Shown one piece after another: positions 37,189-46,591 of a stretch of 64,000 nt of DNA (positions are counted from its first letter, which is position 1; every line of letters starts with the position of its first letter). The position numbers and the translations under genes are program-made. The stretch is from NCBI RefSeq assembly GCF_015356855.1, contig NZ_ARXR01000001.1, forward strand, positions 62,001-126,000, in the 5' to 3' direction. The notes under the pieces were generated by a model, which worked only from the letters and a program-made list of their open reading frames with translations, ran no database searches and was not told the DNA's origin. This DNA comes from Alloalcanivorax venustensis ISO4 (GTDB lineage Bacteria > Pseudomonadota > Gammaproteobacteria > Pseudomonadales > Alcanivoracaceae).

Positions 37189-38673
37189 TTACAGATCCGG
37201 CATACGGTTGAACCAGGGCCGCGCCCGCTCCAGCTGACCGGCCAGTTTGAACAGCAGGCCCTCGCTGCCGTGATCGCCGACCAGCTGCACCCCCAGCGGC
37301 AGGCCGCTTTCGCACCAGTGCAGCGGCACCGACATGGCGGGCACGCCGGTGACGTTGGCGAGCTGGGTGAAGGGCACGTACTTCAGGTTCTCCTTCACCA
37401 TCTGCTCCACCAGGCCGGTTTTCATCACCAGCTTCTCGGCGCCCACCTTGAGAATCACCTTGAGCATGCGCTGCTGCCAGGCCGGCGTTTCCGAGGCGCC
37501 GATGCGCGCCGGCTGCAACGCCAGGGTGGGCGTCAGCCACAGATCGTACTGCTGGTGGAATTCCGCCAGCGCCCGGGAATACCCCTGCCAGCGCTGGTAG
37601 CCGCGCACATAGTCCGGCGCCGAGGTGGCGTGGCCGAACGCCGCCATCGCCAGGGTGTCCAGTTCGAAACCGTCGTTACCGCAGCCGGTCTCTTCGCGCA
37701 CCCAGTCCACGCTGGCGGCGCAGTTGGCGAACCACATGGAGAGCCAGTCCATGCTCATCGCCAGCATGTCCATTTTCGGCGACGCCTGCTCCACCTTGTG
37801 GCCCAGGGACTCCAGCAGGCGGGCGGCGTCCTCCACCGCGGCCACCGCTTCCGGGTCCACCTCGGTGCCGATCGGCGAGGTGGTGGAGAATGCAATCCGC
37901 AGCGGCTTGGGGTCGCTCTCCAGCTCGCTCAGGTAGCTGCGCTCCGGCGGCGCGATGCGGAACAGGCTGCCCACTTCCTCGCCCTGGGTGGCGTCGAGCA
38001 GCAGCGCGGAATCGCGCACCGAGCGGGTCACCACGTGATTCATGGAAATGCCGTGCATGGCCTCGCTGAAGTTGGGCCCCCAGGGCGTGCGCCCGCGCCC
38101 CGGCTTCAGGCCGAACAGGCCACAGCAGCCGGCGGGAATGCGGATGCTGCCGCCGCCGTCGTTGGCGCCGGCGAACGGCACCACGCCCGCCGCCACCAGG
38201 GCCGCGGAACCGCCGGAGGAGCCACCCGGCGTGTGGTCGGTGTTCCAGGGGTTGCGGGTGGCGCCGAACGCCTCCGGATCGGTGATGCCCTTGGCGCCGA
38301 ATTCCGGCGTGTTGGTGCGCCCGAACAGCACCACCCCGGCCGCCTTCCAGCGGCGCACCAGCTCGGAATCCACCGGCGCTTTATGGCCGGCCCGCTTGAG
38401 GGCTTTGTTACCCTGATAGTTGGGGGCGCCTCCAATCTCCTGGAACAGGTCCTTGGTGAGCATGGGCACCCCGGCCAGGGGGCCGCTCAAGGCGCCCGCC
38501 GCCTGCTCCCGGGCCTGGTCGTAAAGCGGAATGATCAGGCCGTTGAGGGCCGGGTTCACCGCCTCGGCGCGGGCGATGGCCAGCTCCAGCAGTTCGGCGG
38601 CGGTGACTTCCCCGTCCGCCACCAGTTTGGCCAGCGCCACGCCGTCGAGATTGCGGTATTCGTCAAAACGCAT
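37189..38673 (-). CDS. Amidase (amidase signature family, NylA-like)
   Basis: A 494-aa hydrolase with the amidase-signature triad: Lys in MLTKDLFQEIGG, cis-Ser in TPGGSSGGSAALV and nucleophile Ser in GGGSIRIPAGCCGLFGLKP. Length and the flanking sequence resemble 6-aminohexanoate-cyclic-dimer hydrolase and related enzymes, but many amidases share this. It has no signal peptide. It is transcribed toward the PLP protein gene, six bases away, and diverges from the MDR gene. Confidence 0.88.
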   Translation of the reverse strand: MRFDEYRNLDGVALAKLVADGEVTAAELLELAIARAEAVNPALNGLIIPLYDQAREQAAGALSGPLAGVPMLTKDLFQEIGGAPNYQGNKALKRAGHKAPVDSELVRRWKAAGVVLFGRTNTPEFGAKGITDPEAFGATRNPWNTDHTPGGSSGGSAALVAAGVVPFAGANDGGGSIRIPAGCCGLFGLKPGRGRTPWGPNFSEAMHGISMNHVVTRSVRDSALLLDATQGEEVGSLFRIAPPERSYLSELESDPKPLRIAFSTTSPIGTEVDPEAVAAVEDAARLLESLGHKVEQASPKMDMLAMSMDWLSMWFANCAASVDWVREETGCGNDGFELDTLAMAAFGHATSAPDYVRGYQRWQGYSRALAEFHQQYDLWLTPTLALQPARIGASETPAWQQRMLKVILKVGAEKLVMKTGLVEQMVKENLKYVPFTQLANVTGVPAMSVPLHWCESGLPLGVQLVGDHGSEGLLFKLAGQLERARPWFNRMPDL

Positions 38674-38729
38674 GATGGTATCCTTATTATTTAAAACCCC
38701 AGTGACATTCGTATTCCCACGGAGACCCT

Positions 38730-39740
38730 ATGAAGGCCGTCGGCTTTAACCAACCCCGCGCCATCGAAGACGTCCACGCCCTGGAAGACATCCAGCTGGA
38801 ACAGCCCAAACCAGGCCCCCGCGACCTGCTGGTGGCGGTGGAGGCGGTATCGGTCAACCCGGTGGACACCAAGGTACGCCAACGCCCCCTGGCGGAGAAG
38901 GGCCATAAAGTACTCGGCTATGATGCCGCCGGTCGGGTGGAAGCGGTAGGCGCCGAAGTCCGCGACTTCCTGCCCGGCGACCGGGTCTGGTACGCCGGCG
39001 CCATGCAGCGCCAGGGCAGCAACGCCCAGTACCAGTGCGTGGACGAGCGCCTGGTGGCGAAGATGCCCGAAGGCACCGGCATGCAGGAAGCCGCCGCCCT
39101 GCCGCTGACCGTGCTCACCGCCTGGGAAAGCCTCACCGACCAGCTCGGCCTGACTCCGGAAAACGCCGCCGGCAAGACCCTGCTGATGGTGGGCGGCGCC
39201 GGCGGTGTCGGCTCCATCGCCACCCAGCTGGCCGCCCGCCACTTCGGCATGACGGTGATCGCCACCGCCGGACGTCAGACCTCGGCGGACTGGTGCACCG
39301 CCATGGGCGCCACCCACACCATCGACTACCGCAACGGCCTGCGCGAGCCCATGAAAGGGCTGGGCATCGAGCAGGTGGACGCCATCCTGCTGGCCCAGGA
39401 ACCGGACGCCTACTGGAGCGACGTCTGCGAGCTGGTCGCGCCGCTGGGCGGCATCGTCACCATCGTCGACGCGCGCGGCCCCCTGGACGTGAACCCGCTG
39501 AAACCGAAGAGCGCCCGCTTCGCCTGGGAGTTCATGTTCACCCGCGCCCTGTTCGGCGTGGACATGGAGCGCCAGGGCGAGATCCTGCGCGCCACCGCCC
39601 GGCTGGTGGAAGAAGGCGTGCTACAGACCACGCTCTCGGAGTCCCTGGGGCCGATCAACGCCGCCAACCTCAAAGAGGCGCACCGGCGCATCGAGTCCGG
39701 CAAGACCATCGGCAAGCTGGTGCTGGCCGGCTGGGAGTAA
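38730..39740 (+). CDS. Zinc-type medium-chain dehydrogenase/reductase (quinone reductase-like)
   Basis: A 336-aa MDR-family oxidoreductase. The N-terminal catalytic fold has VEAVSVNPVDTKVRQ and VLGYDAAGRVEAVG; the NAD(P)H Rossmann motif is VGGAGGVGSIATQLA. The zinc-ligand cysteines of alcohol dehydrogenases are not evident, so it is closer to the quinone oxidoreductase / zinc-binding-alcohol-dehydrogenase-like group. Substrate unknown. Confidence 0.85.
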   Translation: MKAVGFNQPRAIEDVHALEDIQLEQPKPGPRDLLVAVEAVSVNPVDTKVRQRPLAEKGHKVLGYDAAGRVEAVGAEVRDFLPGDRVWYAGAMQRQGSNAQYQCVDERLVAKMPEGTGMQEAAALPLTVLTAWESLTDQLGLTPENAAGKTLLMVGGAGGVGSIATQLAARHFGMTVIATAGRQTSADWCTAMGATHTIDYRNGLREPMKGLGIEQVDAILLAQEPDAYWSDVCELVAPLGGIVTIVDARGPLDVNPLKPKSARFAWEFMFTRALFGVDMERQGEILRATARLVEEGVLQTTLSESLGPINAANLKEAHRRIESGKTIGKLVLAGWE

Positions 39741-39746
39741 CCCGGC

Positions 39747-40820
39747 TCACTGCGAGCCCAACGGCGGCAGCGTCCCCTCGCAGGCAGCGCCCGACGACGC
39801 CAGCTTGAGTTCACGCAGGCACAGCACCGGACTAAGCCCCAGGGTGCGGCGAAACAGGGCCGGCCAGGCGTCTTCGTTGACCATCGGCCGGGCCAGGCGC
39901 GTGCTGCGCACCGCCTGCCAAGCCAGGTTGTCGGGCCCGCCCTGGGCCTCGGCGATCACGAACTGGAAGGGGTGGGCGCCGGGCACGCCGAGGCGGATGT
40001 CGGTGGCCACCAGCCGCCCGTCCTCCAACCGGTAATCCAGAAAGCCGCCGGTGAACCATTCCAGACGGCGGCCGTCGTCCAGCTGCTTGGCCGAGGCGAC
40101 CAGATTGGCGTCCCGCGGAAAGCCTTCAATATGCAGCGGCACATCGCCGTCCAGCAGCCCGGTGACGATCTCCAGGCGTTCTTCGCGGTGCAGCACCGTG
40201 GCCCGCCACAGCAGCGTGGAGAACGGCATCGGCTGCACCATGCGCGGCGCCGTCTGGTAGCCGGTGCCGGCCAGCGCCTGGTGCAGCCGATGCCGTTCTC
40301 CACACTGCTGCGCCGCCAGGCTCCAGGCCAGGTACAGGCTCGACAGCGCCAGCCCCACCGTCAACGCGCGGATCGCCGGCGGCCGGACCAGGACGATGAT
40401 CACCGCCACCAGCAGCGGCAGCGTGTAGAGCGGGTCGATAATAAAAATGGTGTGCCAGGCCACCGGCGGCCCCAGCGGCCAGAGCAGTTGGGTGCCGTAG
40501 GTGGTGAAGGCGTCCAGCAACGGGTGCGTGATCAGGATGGCGCCGGTGAAGGTCAGCCAGCGGCGGAACGATACGCTGCGCTGCCAACGACTGAGTAGCG
40601 CCGCCAGCACCACCGCCAGGGGCACCAGCACCAACAGCGAATGGCTGAAACCACGGTGCTGGGAAAAGTTGGCCACCGCATCGCCATAGTCGATCAGCAC
40701 GTCCATGTCCGGCAGAGTGCCGAGCAGCGCGCCGGCGACCACCGCGGCGCGCCCGAACCGGTGCCCCAGCACCGCCCCGCCCAGGGCGCCCCCCAGGGCC
40801 GCCTGCGTTATCGAATCCAT
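39747..40820 (-). CDS. YdjM-like membrane-bound metal-dependent hydrolase
   Basis: A 357-aa membrane protein of the YdjM/DUF457 class. Metal-ligand motifs are MDSITQAALGGALGGAVLG, LPDMDV, HRGFSHSLLVL and THPLLDAFTTYGTQLLWP, with about five predicted helices and a soluble C-terminal part. The start is the ATG at 40820; its likely ribosome site (GAGAAA) lies inside copy 1 of the 44-bp repeat, just before the island. Some members are LexA-controlled; no LexA box is evident here. Confidence 0.8.
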   Translation of the reverse strand: MDSITQAALGGALGGAVLGHRFGRAAVVAGALLGTLPDMDVLIDYGDAVANFSQHRGFSHSLLVLVPLAVVLAALLSRWQRSVSFRRWLTFTGAILITHPLLDAFTTYGTQLLWPLGPPVAWHTIFIIDPLYTLPLLVAVIIVLVRPPAIRALTVGLALSSLYLAWSLAAQQCGERHRLHQALAGTGYQTAPRMVQPMPFSTLLWRATVLHREERLEIVTGLLDGDVPLHIEGFPRDANLVASAKQLDDGRRLEWFTGGFLDYRLEDGRLVATDIRLGVPGAHPFQFVIAEAQGGPDNLAWQAVRSTRLARPMVNEDAWPALFRRTLGLSPVLCLRELKLASSGAACEGTLPPLGSQ

Positions 40821-40864
40821 ACTTTCTCGCCCCCGCCGCCGGCATAGCGGCAGCAAATAACATT
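40821..40864 (+). repeat. 44-bp direct repeat, copy 1 (att-like)
   Basis: Starts ACTTTCTCGCCCCCGCCGCC; 42 of 44 bases match copy 2 at 59278. It contains the imperfect dyad GCCGC/GCGGC and the ribosome site of the YdjM-like gene. Confidence 0.9.
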
Positions 40865-40960
40865 GAAGCTTCTGACTTCTCTGGGAAAGATGATGAGCGA
40901 GATATCAGAAGTAACGGTAAACACAACAAGTATCTGTCTAGGAACGACGCCGAGAATGCG

Positions 40961-42325
40961 CTATGCCATCGACTTCACAAAGAAGAACTGGGCGGCCAGT
41001 CCAATAGTAACCGTGGCTAACAGCGCCGTTAGCGTCACGATATCGATCCAAATACTAGCAGCGTCATGAGGCACCTCTTCTTGCCTATACATAGGCACGA
41101 TAATACGCATATATACTGCGAGAGCGAGCACACTGTTGAGAATCGCCACTACAGCCAACCAGGTAAACTGCGCATGGATAGCAGCGGCAAAGAGCAGGAA
41201 TTTGCCAACGAAACCAGCGAGTGGCGGAATGCCTACCAGCGAGAGCAGGAAAAGTACCATGGCGACTCCCACCAGTGGTTGAGCGCGCCCCAGGCCGTTG
41301 AAATCGTTTAGCGTACGCCCAACCGCAGCGATAACGGCGAAAGCCCCCAGATTCATAGCGGCGTACGCGGCAGCGAAAAAAATGATTGATGGCAAAGCAA
41401 AAGAACTTTCGCCCAGCGCCACAATACCCAGGAGGAAGTACCCGGACTGGGCAATAGATGAGTAAGCCAGCAGTCGAACAACATTATCCTGCACCAACGC
41501 GGCAAGGTAACCGTAGGTCATACTCAGTACGGCTAGTCCCGCGATAACAGCGGGCCCACCGCTTTCGGAAGGCAGGTCACGAAACACTTGAGTTAGCGCA
41601 AACAACGCGCCCACCTTGGGCACCACAGACAGGAAGGCTGCAACCGATAAGGGCCCACCTTCATAGGCATCCGGCACCCAAAAATGAAATGGAACCAGAG
41701 ATGCTTTATAGCCAAGACCGACAATAACCGCCACCAAACCGAATATGACAGCCAAAGGGATGGCCTCCGTACCCTCAAGGTCGGCAATCATTGTGGAGCC
41801 GGCGGCACCGAACCAGTACGTGAGACCAAAGATCATCACCGCGCCAGCCACCGAACCAAACACAAAGTATTTCATGGCGGCTTCGGTGGCAGGATCGTCG
41901 TCCGGGTAGGCCACCAGAGCAAAGGTCGCCAAACTGGTGAGCAACAGGCCCAGAACCAGAAACATCATATCGCCGGCGCCGGCTAGAATAAGAGCACCAA
42001 CGGTAGCTAAACATAATAAACTGTAGACCGTGCCCTCACGCACGGTGCCGCGCACTTCCGCGCTCGCCAGCAGCAAAGACAGCATCGTCGCCGGCAATAA
42101 AATCAGCTTTGCCCAGATGCTGAGCGCGTCTATCCGAAAACTGCCACCGAATACGGTGGTGTCTGTACCCACCAAACGTATGGTCAGTCCCGTGGCGACG
42201 AACAGGCCCAGCATGGCGAGAGCCAGCGAAGCTCGAGGCCTGCGCAGTATTTCTGCAATCAGCGCGCTGACTGCGGCTAGCAGCACAGCGATCTCGGGAA
42301 TTAACAATGCCAGATCACGCCCCAT
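40961..42325 (-). CDS. NuoN-like antiporter-type subunit of a complex I-like assembly
   Basis: A 454-aa protein with about 13 predicted helices, homologous to NuoN. The TM7 lysine is kept (GLGYKASLVPFHFWVPDAYEGGP). In canonical NuoN the TM5 segment carries a conserved Glu (GLELLSL); here the same place reads GLLLTSLAT, so the Glu is missing by eye alignment. It is the last gene of the operon and overlaps nuoM by one base. The role would be proton or ion transfer in the membrane arm. Confidence 0.85.
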   Translation of the reverse strand: MGRDLALLIPEIAVLLAAVSALIAEILRRPRASLALAMLGLFVATGLTIRLVGTDTTVFGGSFRIDALSIWAKLILLPATMLSLLLASAEVRGTVREGTVYSLLCLATVGALILAGAGDMMFLVLGLLLTSLATFALVAYPDDDPATEAAMKYFVFGSVAGAVMIFGLTYWFGAAGSTMIADLEGTEAIPLAVIFGLVAVIVGLGYKASLVPFHFWVPDAYEGGPLSVAAFLSVVPKVGALFALTQVFRDLPSESGGPAVIAGLAVLSMTYGYLAALVQDNVVRLLAYSSIAQSGYFLLGIVALGESSFALPSIIFFAAAYAAMNLGAFAVIAAVGRTLNDFNGLGRAQPLVGVAMVLFLLSLVGIPPLAGFVGKFLLFAAAIHAQFTWLAVVAILNSVLALAVYMRIIVPMYRQEEVPHDAASIWIDIVTLTALLATVTIGLAAQFFFVKSMA

Positions 42326-43794
42326 TATAGCACCAACGCCGAGGTAGTCCGGTGAATGGTGTCCAGCACCCAGGATGGTGCCACCCCGGTAGCTACGGTG
42401 AGAACCAGTAATGGCGCCAGCGCGAGCACTTCGCGCAAACTCAGGTCGGGCATGCTATGCCAACGTGACTGAGGCTCGCCAAGAAAGGTTTCGCGAATCG
42501 CTTTGAGAAAGGTACCCGCAATGATAGCAAGGCCCAGTATCGACACGACGGCGGCGGGCACACTACCAAGCGTACCCAGAAATATCTGGAACTCCCCTGG
42601 AAAGTGCGCCAGACCAGGCAGGCCCAGCGACGCAAAGGCCGCCAACATAAAGGACCAGCCCAACAGCGGAACCGTTTTTAGTAGGCCGCCAAATTCGCCC
42701 ATCTCGCGAGTATGTGCGCGCTCCTGAATCATCCCCACCAGGAAGAACAATGCACCGGTAACCAAACCGTGACTGAACATCTGCAGGACGGCGCCATCGA
42801 GTGCGGTGGCACGCACTGAAGGGTCCAGAGCCAGTGCAGCCACGGCGACGCCGATGATCACATAGCCCATGTGGTTAATCGACGTATAGGCCACCAGACG
42901 CTTGAGATCGGTCTGCGCCAGAGCGGCGAAGGCGCCATAGAGCGCGCCGATGACACCGAACACCAGGACAACGACGCCGGCTTCGTGGAACGCCTCGGGA
43001 GTCATTTGTAGGGCGAAGCGAACCAGCCCGTAGGTTCCAAATTTCAGCATGATGCCGGCCAGGATGACACTGCCGACAGTCGGCGCCTGGACGTGGGCGG
43101 CAGGTAACCAAGTGTGCAACGGTACGGCGGGGATCTTGACCGCAAAAGTAACCAGCATGGCGACCAGCGCCCACATGGCCGCAGCCCCTTCCAGCGGTGG
43201 ATTAGCGATCCAGGCGCGCATGTCGAAGCTGGGATCGGGACTGCCGAGGTAAAGCCCCAGGATGGCGAGCAATAACGGCAGGCTGCCCAGAAGCGTGTAG
43301 ATAAAAAACATCAGAGCCGCCCGCTGCCGGTCCTCATGGCCCCAACCGGCAATCATGAAATACATCGACACCAGGGAGACTTCGAAGAACACATAGAACA
43401 GAATTCCGTCGAGGGCGGCAAAGGTGCCGATTGCTGCAGTTTCTAGAAGCAGAACCAAAGCCACGTAGGCGCGCGGGCGCTCGCGCAGCGACGAAGCATA
43501 GATGAATGCCCCCAAAAACAGCATAGCACTCAGCAGCACCAGGGGCAGGCTGATGCCGTCCACACCGACCCGGTAGGCGGCACCGATAGCCGGAATCCAT
43601 TCGAGCTCTTCGACTTGGGAAAAGCCCGCGCCGCTCACTCCCTCCAGCCACATGGCCAGCGCCCCGACCAGAGTTAAACTGGCGGTGCCAATACCAATGC
43701 TGTGTACGGTTCGCGCCGTCGGCCCCGGAAGGGCCAGAATCAGGGCGGCACCGGCGAGCGGCAAAAACAGAGTAAGGGATACAATTGGTAGCAT
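42325..43794 (-). CDS. NuoM-like antiporter-type subunit
   Basis: A 489-aa NuoM homologue. Both key residues are kept: the TM5 Glu in FFEVSLVSMYFMIAGWG and the TM7 Lys in VKIPAVPLHTWLPAAHVQAPT, and the later Lys in AGIMLKFGTYGL. Length is near the E. coli subunit (509). This is a plausible functional proton channel. It starts 15 bases after the nuoL-like stop. Confidence 0.92.
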   Translation of the reverse strand: MLPIVSLTLFLPLAGAALILALPGPTARTVHSIGIGTASLTLVGALAMWLEGVSGAGFSQVEELEWIPAIGAAYRVGVDGISLPLVLLSAMLFLGAFIYASSLRERPRAYVALVLLLETAAIGTFAALDGILFYVFFEVSLVSMYFMIAGWGHEDRQRAALMFFIYTLLGSLPLLLAILGLYLGSPDPSFDMRAWIANPPLEGAAAMWALVAMLVTFAVKIPAVPLHTWLPAAHVQAPTVGSVILAGIMLKFGTYGLVRFALQMTPEAFHEAGVVVLVFGVIGALYGAFAALAQTDLKRLVAYTSINHMGYVIIGVAVAALALDPSVRATALDGAVLQMFSHGLVTGALFFLVGMIQERAHTREMGEFGGLLKTVPLLGWSFMLAAFASLGLPGLAHFPGEFQIFLGTLGSVPAAVVSILGLAIIAGTFLKAIRETFLGEPQSRWHSMPDLSLREVLALAPLLVLTVATGVAPSWVLDTIHRTTSALVL

Positions 43795-43809
43795 GAGTAT
43801 GGCTATCCT

Positions 43810-45720
43810 CTAGAAACTCAACGAGGCTGAAAGCAGTATGATCAGTGTTACGGCGGTAACCACGGCGCTGATAGCCAGACTGTGGTGAATCCAACCGCTT
43901 TGCAGGACGCGGGCGCGGTCTCCCCAGCCTCGTACGCTGGCCACCAGGGCGAAGATCAGGCCGTCGATTCGGCGCTCATCTCCTACCCGAACCAAGTGCG
44001 CCACGGCCAAGCTGGCACGGCCAGTACCCAACACCACCGCATACAAACCTCGTTCCACGCGCCCGCAACCTCGAGCAATGAAGAAGCCTCCGCGGCCGAC
44101 ACTCAGGACGGTCGCGTATAGGCCACGCTCCAGGCGCTGGCAGCCGTAGGCAATGGCCATGGCTGGTCGGCCGATCCAGAAGGAGAGCCCTCCGGCGATG
44201 ACCAGCCCCGATTGTGCCCAGGGGTGGAAAGGGCCAAGCAAGCGAGATGCCGGTACCAGCCAGCCCAGCGCCAGACCGGCCGCTGCCGCGAGAAGCCCGA
44301 ACAGCATGGCGGTAGTGCCATGGTCTCCAGGGCCGGGCAAACCCAACAAGGCTTCAATGGGACCGAAGGTCAGACCCAGGAAGACGGCTGGGATTACCAG
44401 GGCCCATACTCCCAGCCCCATCCAGCGGGCGCCGGCCACCGAACGGTTTTCGTTTTCACCCTCCTCGCGCTCGTGCCATAGCAGCCGCAGCGCGCGAGCC
44501 AAGTAGGCACCGGTCAGCAGTGTGCCCGCCAGTGCCAGGGGAGCGAGCCAGGCGACACTTGGCGCGGACAGTGCGGCGGCGATCACCGCGTCCTTTGAGA
44601 AGAAGCCGCTCAGCGGTGGAGCACCCACTAGGGCCAGCGCTGCCAATGCGAAGCCGAAGAAAGTCCAGGGCCGGACGCGCCCTACACCACGCAAGCGCTC
44701 CAGAGCCGTGCCGCCGCGCGCATGCTGAAATTCACCGGCTGCTAAAAACAGGCCACTCTTGATGGCGGCATGGGCAAGCAGATGCAACAACGCCGCCAGC
44801 GGCACCCCGGCGCCGACCGCAATCAGCATCAGACCATACTGACTGGCGGTTGAGGCCGCCAGCAGGCGCTTGAGGTCACGTTCGGCAAGCGCAATCAGAC
44901 CTGCCGCCACGGTAGTAATACCGCCCACCAGCCCAATAGCGAGCAAAACTTCCGGCGTCAGCAGCGGCGCTACACGGATCAGTAAAATGGCACCTGCTGC
45001 CACCAGTGTCGCCGAGTGCAACAACGCCGACACCGGTGTGGGCCCCGCCATGGCACGCATAAGCCAGTCCTGGAGGGGGATCTGGGCAGACTTGCCCATG
45101 ATAGCGAGCAGCAACAAAAGCCCGGCCGCCACGGCGGTGTCTCCGTCGACATTCAGGGTGGCGGCGATCTCGCTGGTGCCCGCCGCCCCCATGAGGGTGA
45201 ATATCGCGATGTACAGACCAAGATCGGCACTGCGGGTGTAGAGAAAGGCACGGCTCGCGGCGTTCGCCGCTTCGGGCCGCTGAAACCAGAAACCGATCAG
45301 CAGGTAACTGCACAAGCCAATCAGCTCCCAGGCGGCGAGCACCAGAACCCAGTCGCCGGCCAGAACCAGGGCCTGCATGGCGGCAACAAACAAGGACATA
45401 ACGGCAAAAAAGCGGGGTAGGCCGGACTCCCGCTTCATATAGCCTACCGAATAAATCAACACGCAAGTCGCCACGGCGGCAACCACTACACTGAGCAACG
45501 CGGTTAACGGCTCGGCGGTCAACCGCAAGGGTAGATCCGGCAAGCCTGGCAGCAGCAGGGTTGCGGAGTCACCACTGGCGACCGCCCCCAAAAGCTTAAG
45601 GCTTGCCGCCAAACTAAGTGCGACCCCGACCAGCGCCCAAATAACCATTCCCCGGCGCAGCAGCAGAATGGCAGCGGCCGCAAGCAAAGGGAACACTATG
45701 GGCAAGACCAGGTCACTCAT
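43810..45720 (-). CDS. NuoL-like antiporter-type subunit with duplicated C-terminal segment
   Basis: A 636-aa NuoL homologue. The TM5 Glu (AAWELIGLCSYLLIGFW) and TM7 Lys (GKSAQIPLQDWLMRAMAGPTPVS) are present. Near residues 519-572, where the lateral helix and its neighbours are expected, a block is repeated: GCQRLERGLYATVL and GCGRVERGLYAVVL. A final transmembrane helix follows. In complex I, NuoL is the distal proton pump whose long helix clamps the arm. It overlaps nuoK by four bases. Confidence 0.9.
   Translation of the reverse strand: MSDLVLPIVFPLLAAAAILLLRRGMVIWALVGVALSLAASLKLLGAVASGDSATLLLPGLPDLPLRLTAEPLTALLSVVVAAVATCVLIYSVGYMKRESGLPRFFAVMSLFVAAMQALVLAGDWVLVLAAWELIGLCSYLLIGFWFQRPEAANAASRAFLYTRSADLGLYIAIFTLMGAAGTSEIAATLNVDGDTAVAAGLLLLLAIMGKSAQIPLQDWLMRAMAGPTPVSALLHSATLVAAGAILLIRVAPLLTPEVLLAIGLVGGITTVAAGLIALAERDLKRLLAASTASQYGLMLIAVGAGVPLAALLHLLAHAAIKSGLFLAAGEFQHARGGTALERLRGVGRVRPWTFFGFALAALALVGAPPLSGFFSKDAVIAAALSAPSVAWLAPLALAGTLLTGAYLARALRLLWHEREEGENENRSVAGARWMGLGVWALVIPAVFLGLTFGPIEALLGLPGPGDHGTTAMLFGLLAAAAGLALGWLVPASRLLGPFHPWAQSGLVIAGGLSFWIGRPAMAIAYGCQRLERGLYATVLSVGRGGFFIARGCGRVERGLYAVVLGTGRASLAVAHLVRVGDERRIDGLIFALVASVRGWGDRARVLQSGWIHHSLAISAVVTAVTLIILLSASLSF
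44005..44165 (-). repeat. Internal duplication in the nuoL-like gene
   Basis: Two in-frame copies of a unit of about 25 codons encoding GC-x-R-x-ERGLYA-x-VL, at about 44080-44165 and 44005-44085. Confidence 0.7.
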
Positions 45721-46028
45721 CCCTGCAGGTCTCCGGCCTCTTCCATCTCGACCGAGCCCTTGGCCCGGAAGCGTGCAATTGCGACGCCGAAACCGACGGC
45801 CATCTCCACTGCCATAACCGTCATTACCACCAGCACAAACATCTGTCCGGCGTAGACCTCCGGATGCAGAAAGCGCCAGAAGGCCACAAGGTTCACCAGC
45901 GCGCCCGCCAGAATCAGCTCCACTCCCATCATTATCATGACCAGGTTAGTCTGCGAGAGCGCGCCATAGATACCGACACCAAAGAGAATGGCGCCGGTCA
46001 GAAGTGCCAGGATCAGTACCGGAGTCAT
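45717..46028 (-). CDS. NuoK-like subunit
   Basis: A 103-aa three-helix protein. The two membrane glutamates of NuoK are both present: MMGVELILAGALVNLVAF and VMAVEMAVGFGVAI. A short acidic tail is added after the last helix. It is translationally coupled to nuoL and nuoJ-like genes by four-base overlaps. Confidence 0.9.
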   Translation of the reverse strand: MTPVLILALLTGAILFGVGIYGALSQTNLVMIMMGVELILAGALVNLVAFWRFLHPEVYAGQMFVLVVMTVMAVEMAVGFGVAIARFRAKGSVEMEEAGDLQG

Positions 46029-46591
46029 TTTGAAGCCTCCTGTTCTTTATCACCGTTTTCCTTGTCGAGCTTTCCTGTGTCGACGCCGGGCTGGCGCACC
46101 GGAATCGCTACTGCCGTAGCCGCGATCATTGCGGTCAGGATGGTGATAGCGGCGGTCTCGAAAATCAGCATAGAGCGATCCAACATTTCAAAACCGAGCT
46201 CCCGCGTTTGCATTGCAGCATCCGGCGCCTCGGCGAATATCGGCCCCCAATCAGAGAACAGCGCTACCGAGATGGCGGTGGTGGCGGCAATGGCTCCAGC
46301 ACCAATCGAAAAGCGCTTCTGGTGGCTCATATCCATCCCGCCAAGCCCACCGGGGTCCATCATGAACATCACCATGAAGATGGCCATGATGCTCATTTCG
46401 GTGGCCATCATCATAATCTGCAGCACGCCCAGAAATTCGGCCTGCATGGCCAGAAACATGCAGCCCACGGCGGCCTGTGAAAACAGCAGCGCCAGCGCAG
46501 AACGCACCATAGACGCGGTACGGAACACCGCCACACCGAAACCGATCGCAGCCAGCCCGAATACGCCGACAAAAAAAGCCTGTGCAACCAT
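46025..46591 (-). CDS. NuoJ-like subunit, divergent
   Basis: A 188-aa protein with about five helices at the NuoJ position in the operon. It is recognisable from AEFLGVLQIMMMATEMSIMAIFMVMFM, the counterpart of the canonical TM3 region with its Tyr-Ala-Gly bulge; here that bulge sequence is replaced by Met-rich residues and an extra Glu. The tail is highly charged (DKENGDKEQEASK). The start ATG at 46591 overlaps the stop of the nuoH-like gene by one base (TAATG); the frame is open further upstream but lies inside nuoH. Confidence 0.75.
   Translation of the reverse strand: MVAQAFFVGVFGLAAIGFGVAVFRTASMVRSALALLFSQAAVGCMFLAMQAEFLGVLQIMMMATEMSIMAIFMVMFMMDPGGLGGMDMSHQKRFSIGAGAIAATTAISVALFSDWGPIFAEAPDAAMQTRELGFEMLDRSMLIFETAAITILTAMIAATAVAIPVRQPGVDTGKLDKENGDKEQEASK

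Noticed and set aside
40863-41069. Rightward 68-codon open frame just inside the left island end
   Set aside because: It overlaps the 3' end of the nuoN-like gene, has no ribosome site and no family similarity.
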